Shown piece after piece: positions 43,250 through 55,189 of a stretch of 64,000 nucleotides of DNA (position 1 is the stretch's first letter; each line of letters starts with the position of its first letter). This DNA comes from Branchinecta lynchi (taxonomy: Eukaryota > Arthropoda > Branchiopoda > Anostraca > Branchinectidae): contig JAKZAP010000001.1 in assembly GCA_023053575.1 (NCBI GenBank), forward strand, positions 27,918,533 through 27,982,532, written 5' to 3'. The notes beneath the pieces were generated by a model, which saw only the letters and a list, made by a program, of their open reading frames with translations, was not told the origin of the DNA and did not search any database. The position numbers and the translations under genes are program-made.

Positions 43250-44230
43250 GTGTCGGAACACCTCTACCACAAGACAACTCGCTACAGCGACAATCGGGAA
43301 CCGACTACTCGCCACACTGATATCTCGCGACTGGACAACCTGCCACGCCGACAACTTGGCACAGCGACAAGCTGAAACATAGATATCGTGCCACAGTGCG
43401 ACATCTCACCACATTTCTAGCATAGAGTACTTTATTCAATTACTATTTACTCGAACAAGTTTTCAATGAAGCAGATACTTATGGGCAATGTCTCTCAATA
43501 AAGCAAGTGTGCCGCTACGGTTATACCTACTAAAAGTTCTTTCGATTCTCCGATTAGTCTTCAAGTATTAGTTGCGCTTTTGATCGAAGTTGTGTTCGCC
43601 ATTGGAGTAGCCGTTTGCTTAATTTCCGTTTTCAAACGCCGTCAAAGTACACCGTTTGCTTAATTAGTGTTTTTCGACTCCAACGATCCTTGCCCAGTCG
43701 ACGTCTCTTCGACAATTCAAGCAAACTTCGAACTTTCTAGCTCGGGAAGTTCGACGGTCAGACTTTGAAGGGCAAAGAAACTTTGACCGGTGACCAAAAA
43801 CGGTCTTTAAGAATTTTTTAGATTGAAGGCAACTTCAAACTTCGATCAAAAACACAACTATTGTTTCTTTGGCCGAGGCTTTTTTTTTCTTCGGTTTTGA
43901 AACATTTGAAGCAATGCGAAAGGCTGCGGGGACTTGATCCTATCAGCTGGTTAAAGCTGAGATGCCAATCTTCTATGTTGTTGTTGGTTCGTTGAAGACG
44001 CCCAGCTACTCGATCGGTCATGTTCCAAAGACAAACTGGGAACAGAGCCGACTTCGAGCAATCCGACGTAGTCTCCCTATGCTGTTGTCTTAAAGGATTA
44101 AAAACTCAAAGGATTAGCTAGAGGATCCAAATTCCCTTGGGTCAACGGGAGCTAAATGCCTATTATATTTTTGGTATTTTATTTTTTATCTTTACCTAAA
44201 ACCTTATTTTTGTGGCGAGTTACCTATGTG
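43250..44230. other. Short GC-rich tandem motif, then unrecognised
   Basis: About 43270-43420 holds degenerate repeats of an approximately 18-bp motif (CTCGCCACACTGATAT, CTGCCACGCCGACAA, TTGGCACAGCGACAAG). Beyond that I see nothing. Confidence 0.45.
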
Positions 44231-45700
44231 TCATTTTTGTCACCCGTCATTTCGTCCACTTTCAAAATCAGACAGTTCAGTCAACCGCCAGTTCTTCTAC
44301 CCGACAGTCCGGCTACCCGCCAGTTCGTCCATGCACCCGTAAGTTCATCTACCGTCAGTTTAGCGACCCCTCATTTGATCCACCGTCAATTAGACCACTC
44401 GTGAAATCATTCAGTTGGCCCGCTAATAAAATCCGTTAGTTCGCCCACTCTTGAAATCCGTCAGTTGAACCAACCTTAAAATCCGTCAGTTCGTTCATTC
44501 CTGAAATCCGACACTTCGCCCTACTAAAAAATCAGACAATAGGCCCAGCTTTGCTAGATCATTAAAATCCATGAAGAAGGGGCGCGATCCCAGAGGGATA
44601 ATCAGAAGGAGCCGACCTTTTTTGGTTTAATTAGGGTGAATACGAAATGCTTTTGGGTGCGACTGTTCTGTTTACGTAAAGAAGGCGGAAAAGATTCCGT
44701 TTAAGTGAAGATGGGTGGATAGAAAAAGTAGCTCCGATAGGTTGTAGCAAACTTTGTTGCTTGAAAAAGAGGCTGTTGCCAATCCGTACGGAAATTCAAA
44801 GGTTTGCCACGATTATGGGGAAACAGACCTATTCAAAGGTCAACATCCTAGGTAGAGTCGGAAATGATTTTTCGTAATTTTTTATGTTACTTTTTCTCTT
44901 CATATACTCGTGGTAAATAATTACGTAAACATTTAATCAGAAATATCGGAAGCTTGTTGTTAGATTCTGCGACCCATTAGAAAGGAAAATAGAAAGAATA
45001 AACTTAAAAGTTTAGATAAAAATAGAGTAACGTGCAACGAAGTTGATCCACCCGTCAGTTGACCCACCGTCAGTTCAACCACATGCGAAATCCGTCAGTT
45101 GACCCACTCTTGAAATCCTTTAATTGGCCCACCCTTGAAATCTGTAAGTTTACTCACTCTTGAAATCCGTCAGTTGACCCAACCCTGAAATCTGTCAGTT
45201 CGCCCACTCCTGAAATACGACACTTCGCCCAATTAAAAAATCCGACAGTTGATGAACTTTGCTAGATCATTAAAATCCATGAAGAAGGGATGCGATCCCA
45301 GGGGGATAATCAGAAAGAGCGGGCTTTTTTTTGTTTTAATTAGGGTCAATACGAATTGCCTTTGTGTGCGACTGTTCTGTTTACGTAAAGAAGGGTAAAA
45401 ACTTACGTGGAGATGGGTGGATGGAAAAAGTGTTTCAAATAGTTGTAACAAACTTTCTTGCTTGATAAAGAGGTTGTTGCTAACTCGTACAGAAATTCAA
45501 AGGTTTTTGCCACGATGTGGGGAAACAGACCTTTTCAAAGTTTTTACTTTTTCACTTCGCATGCGCTAAACAATTACGTAAACATTCAATCAGAAATTTC
45601 AGAAGCTAGCTGTTAGACTCTGCGACAAATTCGGAGGGAAAATATAAAGGATGAACACAAAAGTAAAAGGTAAAAATATAGTAACGTGCACAAAAGGTTT
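44230..45700. repeat. 708-bp tandem segmental duplication with a minisatellite
   Basis: GCTAGATCATTAAAATCCAT recurs at 44553 and 45261, followed by matching sequence. Each unit starts with a block of about 26-bp repeats (CCGTCAGTTGACCCACTC, TTGAAATC) at 44260-44540 and 45040-45250. Confidence 0.8.
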
Positions 45701-45763
45701 TAGACTGGCAACATGATTGAGGGTACTTCACACGGAAATGGAAAGTAAAAGCATAATAGGAAT

Positions 45764-46370
45764 CAGGGGTGGACCGAAGTGGGGTGAGAGGGGGGGGGGG
45801 GATTCAGCCCCTGCCTTTTGCTAAGTCGTACCACTCATTTATTTTGGCCTCACCAAGCGCTCATTTTAGTCCACGAGAATCCGAGTCTTTTTAATAAATT
45901 GATAATTTCCCATTTTCAGTCGTAAATTCGGACTTGTCAAAGGCAAGCCGAGTTGTTTAAATCAGGTTTCATTACCAGTTTGGTCGGAGATGGGATACTC
46001 TCTCGAACAAAGGGTTTGAACTGGCAGTAACTCGAAAACCCGTTATACTTGCATATGATTTATGCATTTTTTATGACTTCCTCCTTTTGTTTCTGAGTAA
46101 GCATGTCTTTTGAGTAGCAAACCTAAGGGTGTGAATTTACATATACGAATTTTTGTTACAATAATAATTTCAGCTGATGCAATGCGGTTAGTTTTACATC
46201 ATTTCTATCAATTATTGGCCGGGCATGGGCGCCGTTACGGCTTCCCGGTAACGTTTATTTTTTTCGTTATGTTCGAGTCATATGTTAGGAGTAGTTGGGA
46301 CCCAGAATTCCAGAAACCGTTGAAATACGAGGTCTCACCCCTCCTGGCTGGAGTGCTTCGGGCCCCCCTG
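45764..46370. mobile_element. hAT-like element related to 32087-34997, no target duplication
   Basis: CAGGGGTGGACCGAAGTGGGG at the left and GCTTCGGGCCCCCCTG at the right match the termini of the 2.9-kb element. The flanks ATAGGAAT and CATCCGGC do not match, so the copy may be old, rearranged, or two half elements. Confidence 0.55.
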
Positions 46371-46779
46371 CATCCGGCAGTTGACGTCTGATTGAATAAC
46401 ATGACTGCATGCACAGCTTTCTACTACCAAAATTTGGTCGCCAAGTTCAGTTTGTTTTCAGTCTTTTAAGTTTTTCCAGTTTCCAATCATTTACAGCCTG
46501 TTTAGACCCGATTGTTAAAAGTGCAGCGAAAATCTCGACGACAGTAGCGCCAAAACCCATACATGGCGCTGCGGTTTCTCTTTTTAGCTCACAAAAACCT
46601 TCCCTGACTTCCGAGTGAATCAGCAAATATTTAAAATATAAACAAAGCAAATAAGGATATCTTTTGGCTGAGAAAAAGCAGTTTAGGTGAGATTTCTCGA
46701 CAGTCTGTGGCAAAAGATGGTTTGTTTGTTTGTACTTTGTTCCCTTCCTGAAGCATTCATCTGGTAAAAATGTAGGTTA

Positions 46780-47929
46780 CAGGAGTGTTGCATGAAGCTG
46801 CCCTTACTATGGCACTGCCCAACCCCCAATTGGCCATGGTACATGATCCTGCCACCTTGGATCATGAAGCTGCCACCCCCAGAAAAATCATGCAAATTCC
46901 AAGAAAACAGTAAATTTTGTTATTTGCAAAAGGTCAAGGAACCTCTCTGACCAGTCTAGTACACTAGCCCCTTTTCAGGCATGGTGCTCAAACGTCTAGC
47001 ACCATGCCTGGGTGCTAGACGTTCAAGCACTGTACCTTGGATTTCATGTATGGTGCATGGATTTCAATATACAGTGCATACATCAAAAACACAGTTTCTG
47101 TCATAACAACTGAGCACCAGCTCGGACAGGGCTGAAATTACTACCATGAATTAGAGAAATCAAAGACAATCCTTTATATATTTTTCACAACAAAAACAAA
47201 AGGGCTCGGCTGATGACAGATGTGAAAAACCTCATTTCCTTTTCTACATAGTCAAGGGTTTTGCATGCAAAGTGTCCTGTGCCTCAGCTTTTTCTACCTA
47301 GCAGCCAACCAGAATATTTGCTCTTGGGGAATAGATAGGGAAAATACATGGAAAATAGATAGGGTGCTGTTAGGTTTTTCATCTCCATCATCATTAGAGC
47401 CCTTTTGTTTTTGTTGTGAAAAATATATAAAGGATTGTCTTTGATTTCAATAATTCATAGTAGTAATTTCAGCCCTGTCCAAGCTGGTGCTCAGTTGTGA
47501 TGACAGAAACTGTGTTTTTTCTGTATGCATTGTATACTGAAATCCATGCACCATACATGAAATCCAAGGTACAGTGCTTGAACTTCTAGCACCCAGGCAT
47601 GGTGCTAGACGTTTGAGCACCGTGCCTGAAATGGGGCTAGTGTACTAGACTGTCTCTGACCAAACAGCTGGCTTCTAACTTCACTATGTAGCAAAATACC
47701 ATTTTTAGCAAAGTGGGCGACTTCATGATCACTTGGGTGCCTATATTCTTTTTTGTTCTCCAGCTTAGTCTTGAACAATTACAAGTAAACTATGGCACCA
47801 GCAGAAAGCGAAGGTTCTAAGCTTCCTTTCAGCATACTCCACTGAATTTTATTTCAACCTTTACTCTTTTTCCCTAAGTCATTTCCCCAAAATAGGAGTT
47901 TAGGGTGGCAGCTTCATGCAACACTCCTG
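46780..47929. mobile_element. Outer inverted-repeat element around 46952-47652
   Basis: CAGGAGTGTTGCATGAAGCTGCC at the left and GGCAGCTTCATGCAACACTCCTG at the right are exact inverted repeats. The interior holds further inverted GCAGCTTCATGATCC-like motifs and the nested hAT-type element. No target duplication was found. Confidence 0.6.
46952..47652. mobile_element. hAT-type foldback, perfect 8-bp duplication TCTCTGAC
   Basis: Starts CAGTCTAGTACACTAGCCCC and ends GGGGCTAGTGTACTAGACTG. Arms of about 270 bp are 90 percent complementary, with a loop of about 150 bp. TCTCTGAC lies on both sides (46944-46951, 47653-47660). Non-coding. Confidence 0.9.
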
Positions 47930-47983
47930 TACCTTGTAGTTGTGTGGATTGTGATTCTCTGTGCATAAGTATCTGTAGTCTAT

Positions 47984-48320
47984 GGTAGCGTTCCAGCACT
48001 TATTACTAGTTACGATCGTAACTATTCTTGTTATTATTGCCGTTCCAGAGCCCGCCATAATAAGTAAATTGGCTCCTCCCACTTATCATTTTCGTTCCAC
48101 GACTGTTGCGATCATCACAATTTACTTATGATGGTCGCGAGCATCATAAGTGATAATAACTATCAGTCCTGCAGGAACTCCCATAAGAGTGCAGTAAGAG
48201 TGATGACGAATGTTTGAGTTGTTAGTACTTTCGTTCCAGAGACCGTGATAACTACCACAATATAGGGCTAGCCCCTCCTCTGATCATCACAACTTGTAAT
48301 AACTTCACTGGAATGCTATC
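47984..48320. mobile_element. GGTAGYGTTCCAG MITE, copy 1, target duplication TAT
   Basis: Ends GGTAGCGTTCCAG and CTGGAATGCTATC, flanked by TAT on both sides. The interior is rich in TTACGATCGTAA, GCCGTTCCAGAGCCCGCC and TTCGTTCCAGAGACCGTG. A second copy is at 60774. Confidence 0.8.
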
Positions 48321-48454
48321 TATCTGTCGACCTACACTTGTGTGCTTGCTAGATGCTTGCTGTGCTCAATTTGTATTCATCCATCTGATAGGTGAGAGCC
48401 ATCTCAATATCTCATTTGGGAAGAAGGATGGATGCAGGATGAATGTTGTCAGCC

Positions 48455-48690
48455 AGTTGTGCAAAAAATTAGTTGATAGTGTGCTAAGTGCCAAAATTTA
48501 TATTGAAAAATGGCTGCTTCGCTTAAAACAATTGGCTTTCATAAAAACTGGTTGATTTGTGATGAAAATAGTCGATGAAAATCAATTTGTTTTTCGTGAC
48601 TGTGGAGTAAAAATTACCAACCAGTTGGTAAATTCCTTGCCCTTCGCCTTGGACATTTTAAATAGTAACAACTCTGGTGGAGGTATTTAT
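48455..48690. mobile_element. Relict CAGRGGCGT-family MITE
   Basis: TAAAAATTACCAACCAGTTGG, TAAATTCCTTGCCC and TAGTAACAACTCTGG match the right half of the CAGRGGCGT elements in decayed form. Ends are not clear. Confidence 0.4.
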
Positions 48691-50520
48691 ATTTGAATCA
48701 GAGGCATTGCTGGCTTGGCAAGGTAAAGATGCATGGTATTTCCTGTAAACCTGTGAGAGGCAATATGGGTGTTCCTGATCATTATCTCATGTCTGGAATG
48801 AGTCAGAAAAAATATAACAATGTGAGAATTTATAAGAGCAGAAATAAGGTGAGGTCTGGGTGAGGTAGCCCAGAAGATGTAGCCTATGACTCTTTTGGTG
48901 TCAGTTGAGTCTGGGTGCCGTCATTTTCATATTCACTGGTTATGATATAAATTCACTGATCATGACAAACTACCAGTCAGCCAAAATTGTTAATAAAAGG
49001 CCCAGTCAATCTACAAAAACCCTTATTTTTGGGGGTACCCTATGCCTAAAACTGTATATTGTCTGCCAAATGTTGGGAACCCTAACCCTGATATTCCCTA
49101 CTATAAAGTAAACCACCATATAAGAAATAGGTTGCTATTCATTCTTTAATAGGGTTATCCCACTAAACCATGGAGTAGTTTACAAGTATGAATATTAATC
49201 CAATTCAGTTCAGCAGACCTGTCAAAAGCTACAGTAAAATCTATCAGTTAATAAACAAATTCTGACCAGTTAGTTTCTGTACTGCACTCTAAACCTAGAA
49301 TATTTTATTGTGTTGGGGTGTCCAGCATTATGCATAGGTATCCAAAAGTCATTGGGTTGTGGTAGACTGACAAATCGGTAGCCTACCCCAAATTCAAGTA
49401 TTTGTAGCAGACTAGATTACAGGCTCATTGGAAAACCTGAATGGATGAGGTTCTTATTAAATCATTTATACCAAAACCCTTCTGATTGAATGTTCAAAGA
49501 AGCCTCTGCTATTGATAATTTGCCTATTGTCGCCCCTACTCTATCGCGCTTGAGGAGACTAAACACTATCAAGAGCATTCCCAAAAAAGAATCCTTTCAG
49601 ATTTACCATAAGGAGTTTTGGCAACAATGATCCAAGATAAGCAAATATTTCTAAACTATTTGTATCTTTTATTTGCTTTCTTCTTTCCTTCCTATTTGAT
49701 TCATGAGGGAAATTCATCCAACTAGTTGAGTAGATAATTGTATGAGTTTGGGAGAAATACGCCTAATACTTTGGTTGTGTTGTTGCAAGGGCTAAATTGG
49801 AAGTTAAAAATCAGTTGCCTAGAGAAAAGCGAAATTTCCTGCTTAGGAGAAACCAAAACTCAATGTGAAGTATCTGAATGAGTCAATAATAAACGAAAGG
49901 TCTAGGCTAAGTAATTCAGGAGAGTTTGGTCTGTGCATAAATGATTCATGCTTGCCACCAAAGATCTCTTGAATGATGAAATGAGACAAAATGTTGTTTT
50001 TTACATGTTTCAGTTGTGGTGATGGTGGAGCAATAAGCTGATGTCTAGGGCTTGGCACTAATAAGTTGCAAACAAAATTTCTTCCTGCTATCTTTCTTCT
50101 CTGCCTCTCTACCGAGTCCTCTGGAAAATCATCACTGATTGAACTATAAGATCATTTATGAACCAAAGTATATTGTTGGCTATGAACAAAATTCCCCGGA
50201 AATGTTGTCTTTTCTGTCCCCCTCCTCAAAATCACCTACTAATGGGATTCTGTTCAACTCAGTAACAGATACTCAAGCTCAAGAAGAGTCTGATCATTGG
50301 TGAGCTAGTTTTTTGACGTCTCCTTACCAGGGTGTTCCAGGTTTTGGTAGTTAGCAAAGGAACTGAAAATCTCTAATATGATGCTTTTAATTTTCAACTT
50401 CATCATTTGGTTTAAATAGTCGAGTAGCCTACTCATATTTTGTAATGTATTTTCTTTCTTCTTTATGGCCTCCGTGGAGGCCAAAAGAAGCTGAAGAAGA
50501 GTAGATATTTTCAAACAAAG
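48691..50520. other. AT-rich stretch, nothing recognised
   Basis: No inverted repeats with target duplications, no coding signal and no splice-bounded frames that I can support on either strand. Confidence 0.5.
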
Positions 50521-50725
50521 CAGACACGTCAGTTAGGATGCCTTGGCATCGATATTTCGGCCGTTCTTGGCGAGACTCCTCGTCAGGCTGTCGAACTTCA
50601 GGGACAGCGCTGGGCAGGGAAGGAACCTGCAATGCCAATAACGGTTGAAATATCGCTGCCAAAGCGTCGTAGTTGACGTATCTGTTATATGTATTGTTTG
50701 AATACATGTATCTCAGTCAGCTTAG
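50521..50725 (-). repeat. Hammerhead-like foldback repeat, copy 5
   Basis: On the minus strand: CGATATTT, a loop with GCTGTC...GACAGC, then CTGACGA, a hairpin-like spacer with weaker pairing, GAAA and TATCG. The core consensus is kept although stem II has changed. Confidence 0.55.
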
Positions 50726-50739
50726 GATAAAAGAGTATT

Positions 50740-51663
50740 TAAAGTTGATATAGTTACTATATAGTAGAGGGTATACTAGAAACAATAATAAAGTATTGTT
50801 TGGAAAGGATCAGAAAGGGAATTGGCAAATCCAAAACTTGACTGGTAGGCTGTTAACCTGAGCTGAGACGTGTGTATAAGTAGGATCTAGTCTAACGACA
50901 CCACCAGCCTACGTGCCTTGAATGAATGGAGGATCTATGACGCACTGCCCAAGAGCGTAAGTGTGTTAGAAAAGGACAAAGAAATCTAAAATAATCGTAA
51001 AACACTAAAAAAAAAATGGAGTCTTGCGTTAAATCATGCGTTAAAAACAACTATTTTACATCAGTCATCTGTTAGCACATGTTTTGTTTTGAACATGTTG
51101 TTGTCACCCACGAGAACTTGAAAGATCTGAGTAATAACTGGCCATTATCTGAATCTTATGGTAATTGGGTGAATACTTTAGAACTGGAAAAAATTAGGTA
51201 AAATAAAACCGTCCTGATTGTCTTGAAACCGTTCAGATCCTTATATTTGAAGAACTTAGCCTTGCTGTCACATACTAGCAATTTCTTCCTGAATCCAGGC
51301 TTAGCCATTTCGCAATGAAAAATCAACAACAACCTAATGTATTTGCGAGGATTTAGTGGATGAAAAAGCTATGAGAGAGTAGATTTGATTTTGCGTAGAA
51401 ACAGCTCAATTCGACTCCGTGTTAAAGGCAAAACCGTTTCTTCTGATACGATATGGTAAATATTGCCACAAAAAGCATGAGGGCCATGGCAATACAATAA
51501 AAAAAAAGATTCACCAGATTCCAACTGAATAAACCCCTCCCCATCAGGTGCACAACATTCTCATTCATTTCCATGCTCATGGGGCAGTTAATAAGTAGGA
51601 CCAGTCCGACTTTCCCCCTTCGCACATACCTGATCGTATCCCCTAGCGTATGCAGTCAGCCCT
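50740..51663. other. Stretch between repeats, nothing recognised
   Basis: Ordinary AT-rich sequence; no inverted repeats or coding signal I can support. Confidence 0.5.
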
Positions 51664-51671
51664 CATACCTA

Positions 51672-53089
51672 CAGGGGCGTCCCGATACCTTCCTGATAGG
51701 GGGGGGGGGGGTGCAGCTTCAGAATTTTACCGGAATTTTTCGAAGTTATACCGGAATTTGTTCAGGTTTTACCGGAAATGTATCCGTAATGATTATCTCT
51801 GAGGAAACTCTAGAATAGGCTATGTTGTCTGTCTGCAAGAATCACTATTGTAAGTTGTCTGTTGGGGCCATCCTGGTAAGTTGTGGGTCTATACCAATCC
51901 GTAAGCAACAAAATTCCGGTATATTCCCTGAGCCAAATTCCGGTTGATTCCTTGGAGCAAAGTCCGGTAGATTCCCCGATCCAGCCTCGAGTAAATTTCC
52001 CGAGACAAGTTCCGATAAATTACTTGAGAAAGATTTCGGTAGATTTCTTGAGCAAAATTCTGGTAGATTCCCTGAGTAAAACTCCGGTAGCTTCCAAAAT
52101 TCTAGTAGATTCCTTGGGGCAAAATCCGGTAGATCTCCTGATCCAGCCTCCAGTAAACTCTCTGAGACGAATTCCGGTAGATTTTTTAGCAAGATTTCGC
52201 TAGATGCCCTGATCAAAATTCCGGTAGGTTCCATGAGCAAAGTTCCTGTAGATTCCCTGAGCAAAATTCCGGTAAATTCCGTCAGCAAAATTCCGGTAGA
52301 TTCCAAAATTCTAGTAGATTCCGTGGGGCAAAGTACAGTAGATCCTCTGATCCAGCCTATAGTAGTTTCCCTGAGACAAGTTCCGGTAGATTCCTTGAGC
52401 AATATTCTGGTAGATTCCGTGAGCAAAATTCCGGTAGATTCCAAAATTCTATTAGATTCCGTGGGGCAAAGTATACTAGATCCCCTGATCCAGCCTATAG
52501 TAGTATCCCTGAGACAAGTTCCGGTAATTCCCTGAGCAAAATTCCGGTAGATTCCGTGAGCAAAATTCCGGTAGATTCTCTGAGCAAAATTCCGGTAGAT
52601 TCCAAAATTCTAGTAGATTCCGTGGGGCAAAGTCCACCTATAGTAGTTTCCCTGAGACAAGTTCCGGTAGATTCCTCGAGCAATATTTCAGTACATGCCC
52701 TGAGCAAAATTCTGGTAGGTTCCATGAGCAAAATTTCGGTAGATTCCCGGACCAAAATTCCGATAGATTCCCTGAGCAAAATTCTAATAGATTTTATTAG
52801 GCAAAGTCTTGTAGATCCCCTGACCCAGCCTCCAGTAAATTCCCTGAGACAAGTTCCGGTAGATTCCTTGAGCAAGATTTTGGTAGATGGCCTGAGCAAA
52901 ATTCCGGTAGGTTCCCTGAGCAACAATCCGGTAGACTCCATAAAAATCATCAAGTTCCGGTGAATTTGAAAAATTTTGACTGGTGCGGCTTCGCCGCACC
53001 AGTCAAAATTTACCGGAATTCATTTCCACAGACCTTCTAGGGGGGGGGGGGGGTTGTAGCACCTCCCCCCCCCCCTTGGGACGCCCGTG
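51672..53089. mobile_element. hAT-type element carrying a minisatellite, perfect 8-bp duplication CATACCTA
   Basis: Left end CAGGGGCGTCCCG, right end TGGGACGCCCGTG: inverted with 2 mismatches. CATACCTA lies at 51664-51671 and 53090-53097. G runs adjoin both ends. Between them is a long 24-bp minisatellite and a perfect hairpin GACTGGTGCGGC-ttc-GCCGCACCAGTC at about 52978-53004. No transposase. Confidence 0.88.
51880..52965. repeat. 24-bp minisatellite inside the hAT-type element
   Basis: The unit is close to CCGGTAGATTCCCTGAGCAA plus AATT, repeated about 40 times with higher-order variants containing GATCCAGCC. Since 24 is a multiple of three, long frames exist on both strands (SKIPVDSL on plus, ESTGILLR on minus). 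They are repeat products, not evidence for a gene. Confidence 0.9.
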
Positions 53090-53314
53090 CATACCTATCA
53101 CCCATTCTAACTCCTCCCTGTTCATATCTCCTTTAAAATAAATACTTTCTCCCCATAATAACAGTAAAACGCAAAATAGGCCATTTGCCTGTACAGTTAC
53201 TGAGTTGATCTAAACACTTTTCGTTGTAAATTTTTCAGCTGACAGATTGTCCATGGAATTCTTGCAAGCGTTGATCGATTTTTCGGCACCATCATTAGCT
53301 CCAGATTCAATAGT

Positions 53315-53520
53315 GCAAAACGGATACGTCAGCTGAATTGTATGGAAACACAAATTTGGTGTTTCCAAAAATTCCTTTTTCCAGCTTGAGCGGCTTAGAG
53401 CCTGTAGAGGACCCTTGCCAAGAAGGGCCGAAATATAGCTCTAATAAAATTCAGCTGACGTATCCATTTTGCACTATCAAATACGATTCGCTGTCAGCTT
53501 GGGCTGAAGGAATATTTAGC
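53315..53520 (+). repeat. Hammerhead-like foldback repeat, copy 6
   Basis: Arms AACGGATACGTCAGCTGAATT and AATTCAGCTGACGTATCC enclose the family hairpin. The core reads CTGTAGA (mutated) ... GAAA. Ends with the tail CTGTCAGCTTGGGCTGAAGG. Confidence 0.6.
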
Positions 53521-53989
53521 ATTAGTTCCCTACTGAAAAGTTGAAATTTTGATGAAACTACAGAAAACTACATCGTATATTCGCAGCATCCATTGAAAAA
53601 TCCCCATTTTGGAAAGTAAAGGAGAAAATAAAACGAACACTAGGTCATCTGGCGTCTGTTACTTTACGTTTACTATCACGACTTCAGTCCGCCAGATGGC
53701 AGCTCAAAAGTCAACCACCAAGCACCGTATTTGCTAATTTATAAGACAGATTTCCGAATTATAATTTGTTCCTACGGAAGTTGAGAAAACACTAGTCTTT
53801 TTTATAATGAATCCAGAAAAGAATTTGGTAGACTTGCTTTTTCACTCAGTCACTGCCTAAATCTAGACACTCAGCGTTTTACAGTACAGAATTTGAAAGA
53901 AAACCTGGAATTTAATGAAGTCGAATCTTCGACGGACGACAGTATGTCAGAATTCATGGCATGGGAACAGAATTGTTTATGAACACATA

Positions 53990-54660
53990 CCGGCGATCTC
54001 TTGGATTCGCTTTGCGAACAGCTAAGCGAGAATCCACCGAGCGCAAGAACGAATGGGAATCAGTTGCACCTTTCCAACTTCTCGCTGACCGAAATCACTT
54101 TCCACTCGCGAAATCGATTCGCTTCCCAATTCATCGATGGGAATTAGCGGAGCTCGAGAATAGCTCTGGAAAGCGAAGCGAGTCTTAGCCGAAGTCGCAC
54201 AAACAACCGGCGCATCAAGATCACGGGGCTTTCCAGAACTCCTAGAACCGCCCTGCCGACATCTATCTTTCTTAGCCGTAGATTCAGTAATTGCAAGTTT
54301 GCGGCGCGAGATGGCTGATTTGAGCCGGAATGGGAGAGACCAGTTTTCAGCATGAAATTGGGCAAATAGTCACGTAGATAACTAGAGGGCGATTCTGGCG
54401 GTCTGGAAAGCTCCGTGAGCTTAGGCGCCGGCTATTCTTGCGACTTAGGCTAAAGATCACTTCGCTTTCCAAAGCTGTTCTCGTGCTCAGCTAGTTTACG
54501 CCAGCACCTGGAGAGCGATTCCACTTTGCGAGTGGAAAGTGATTTCGGCAAGTCAGTGCTAAGTTGTAAAGGTGCAACTGAGGCGCAACTACCTTCCGTT
54601 TGTCCTTGCGCTTGGTGAATTTTCGCTTTGCTTTTTGGAAAGCAAATCCTAGAGATCATC
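53990..54660. repeat. Foldback, arms about 190 bp
   Basis: Left-arm motifs GTTGCACCTTTCCAACTT, AATCACTTTCCACTCGC and GGAAAGCGAAGCGAG recur in inverse order at 54440-54590 as CTTCGCTTTCC, GCGAGTGGAAAGTGATTT and AAAGGTGCAAC. No clear target duplication. Confidence 0.65.
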
Positions 54661-54831
54661 AGAATCGCCCTTCGTTCACAGTCAGTCTTACGACTAAGAT
54701 ACGCATTACATCGTTGATACTTAAGCCGTTCCCGTCCCTTGAAGAATCTGTCGTCTATAACGCCAATGCAACCTACTTCAGTAGCTGCTCCTTCCATTCT
54801 TTACTCGGTGCATTCTGACCGCTGTGGTGAC

Positions 54832-55189
54832 TCCAGGAAATTGGCCATATTCCTGTTCAGCGCTTCCAAGCGGACTAATTTCTTTTAATCCCCCCATGCC
54901 TCACCGTCATTATTTGGATCAGACATGGTACTATGTCTTAACCAACACTTATGTAGACATAGTAAAAAGTCGAATCCATAGGGTAGTGGGTCGCTTTCCC
55001 TTTCTGCTGCTAAAACATATGTAAAACCTCCATTACCTGGTACACAGATGACAGGTTTTCCACTCACTAACCTGTGGATCTATTTTGCCATGTCTGATCC
55101 AAGTATTGCGGTGAGGCATGGGGGGATTAATAGACACTAGTCCGCTTGGAAGCGCTGAACATGAATATGGCCAATTTTCGAACTTGCTG
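54832..55189. repeat. Foldback, arms about 110 bp, high identity
   Basis: AATTGGCCATATTCCTGTTC, GCGCTTCCAAGCGGACTA and AATCCCCCCATGCCTCACCG at 54840-54910 are complementary to 55090-55185. The loop includes further inverted CATAGTA/TACTATG motifs. Ends and target duplication were not resolved. Confidence 0.75.

Noticed and set aside
44260..45250. Regularly spaced short repeats that might suggest a CRISPR array
   Set aside because: Units are contiguous and diverged with no unique spacers, in a eukaryotic genome: a minisatellite.
51845..52999. Long open frames on both strands with repeated SKIPVDSL or ESTGILLR peptides
   Set aside because: They are the six-frame product of a 24-bp minisatellite within a transposon; both strands are open for the same reason.
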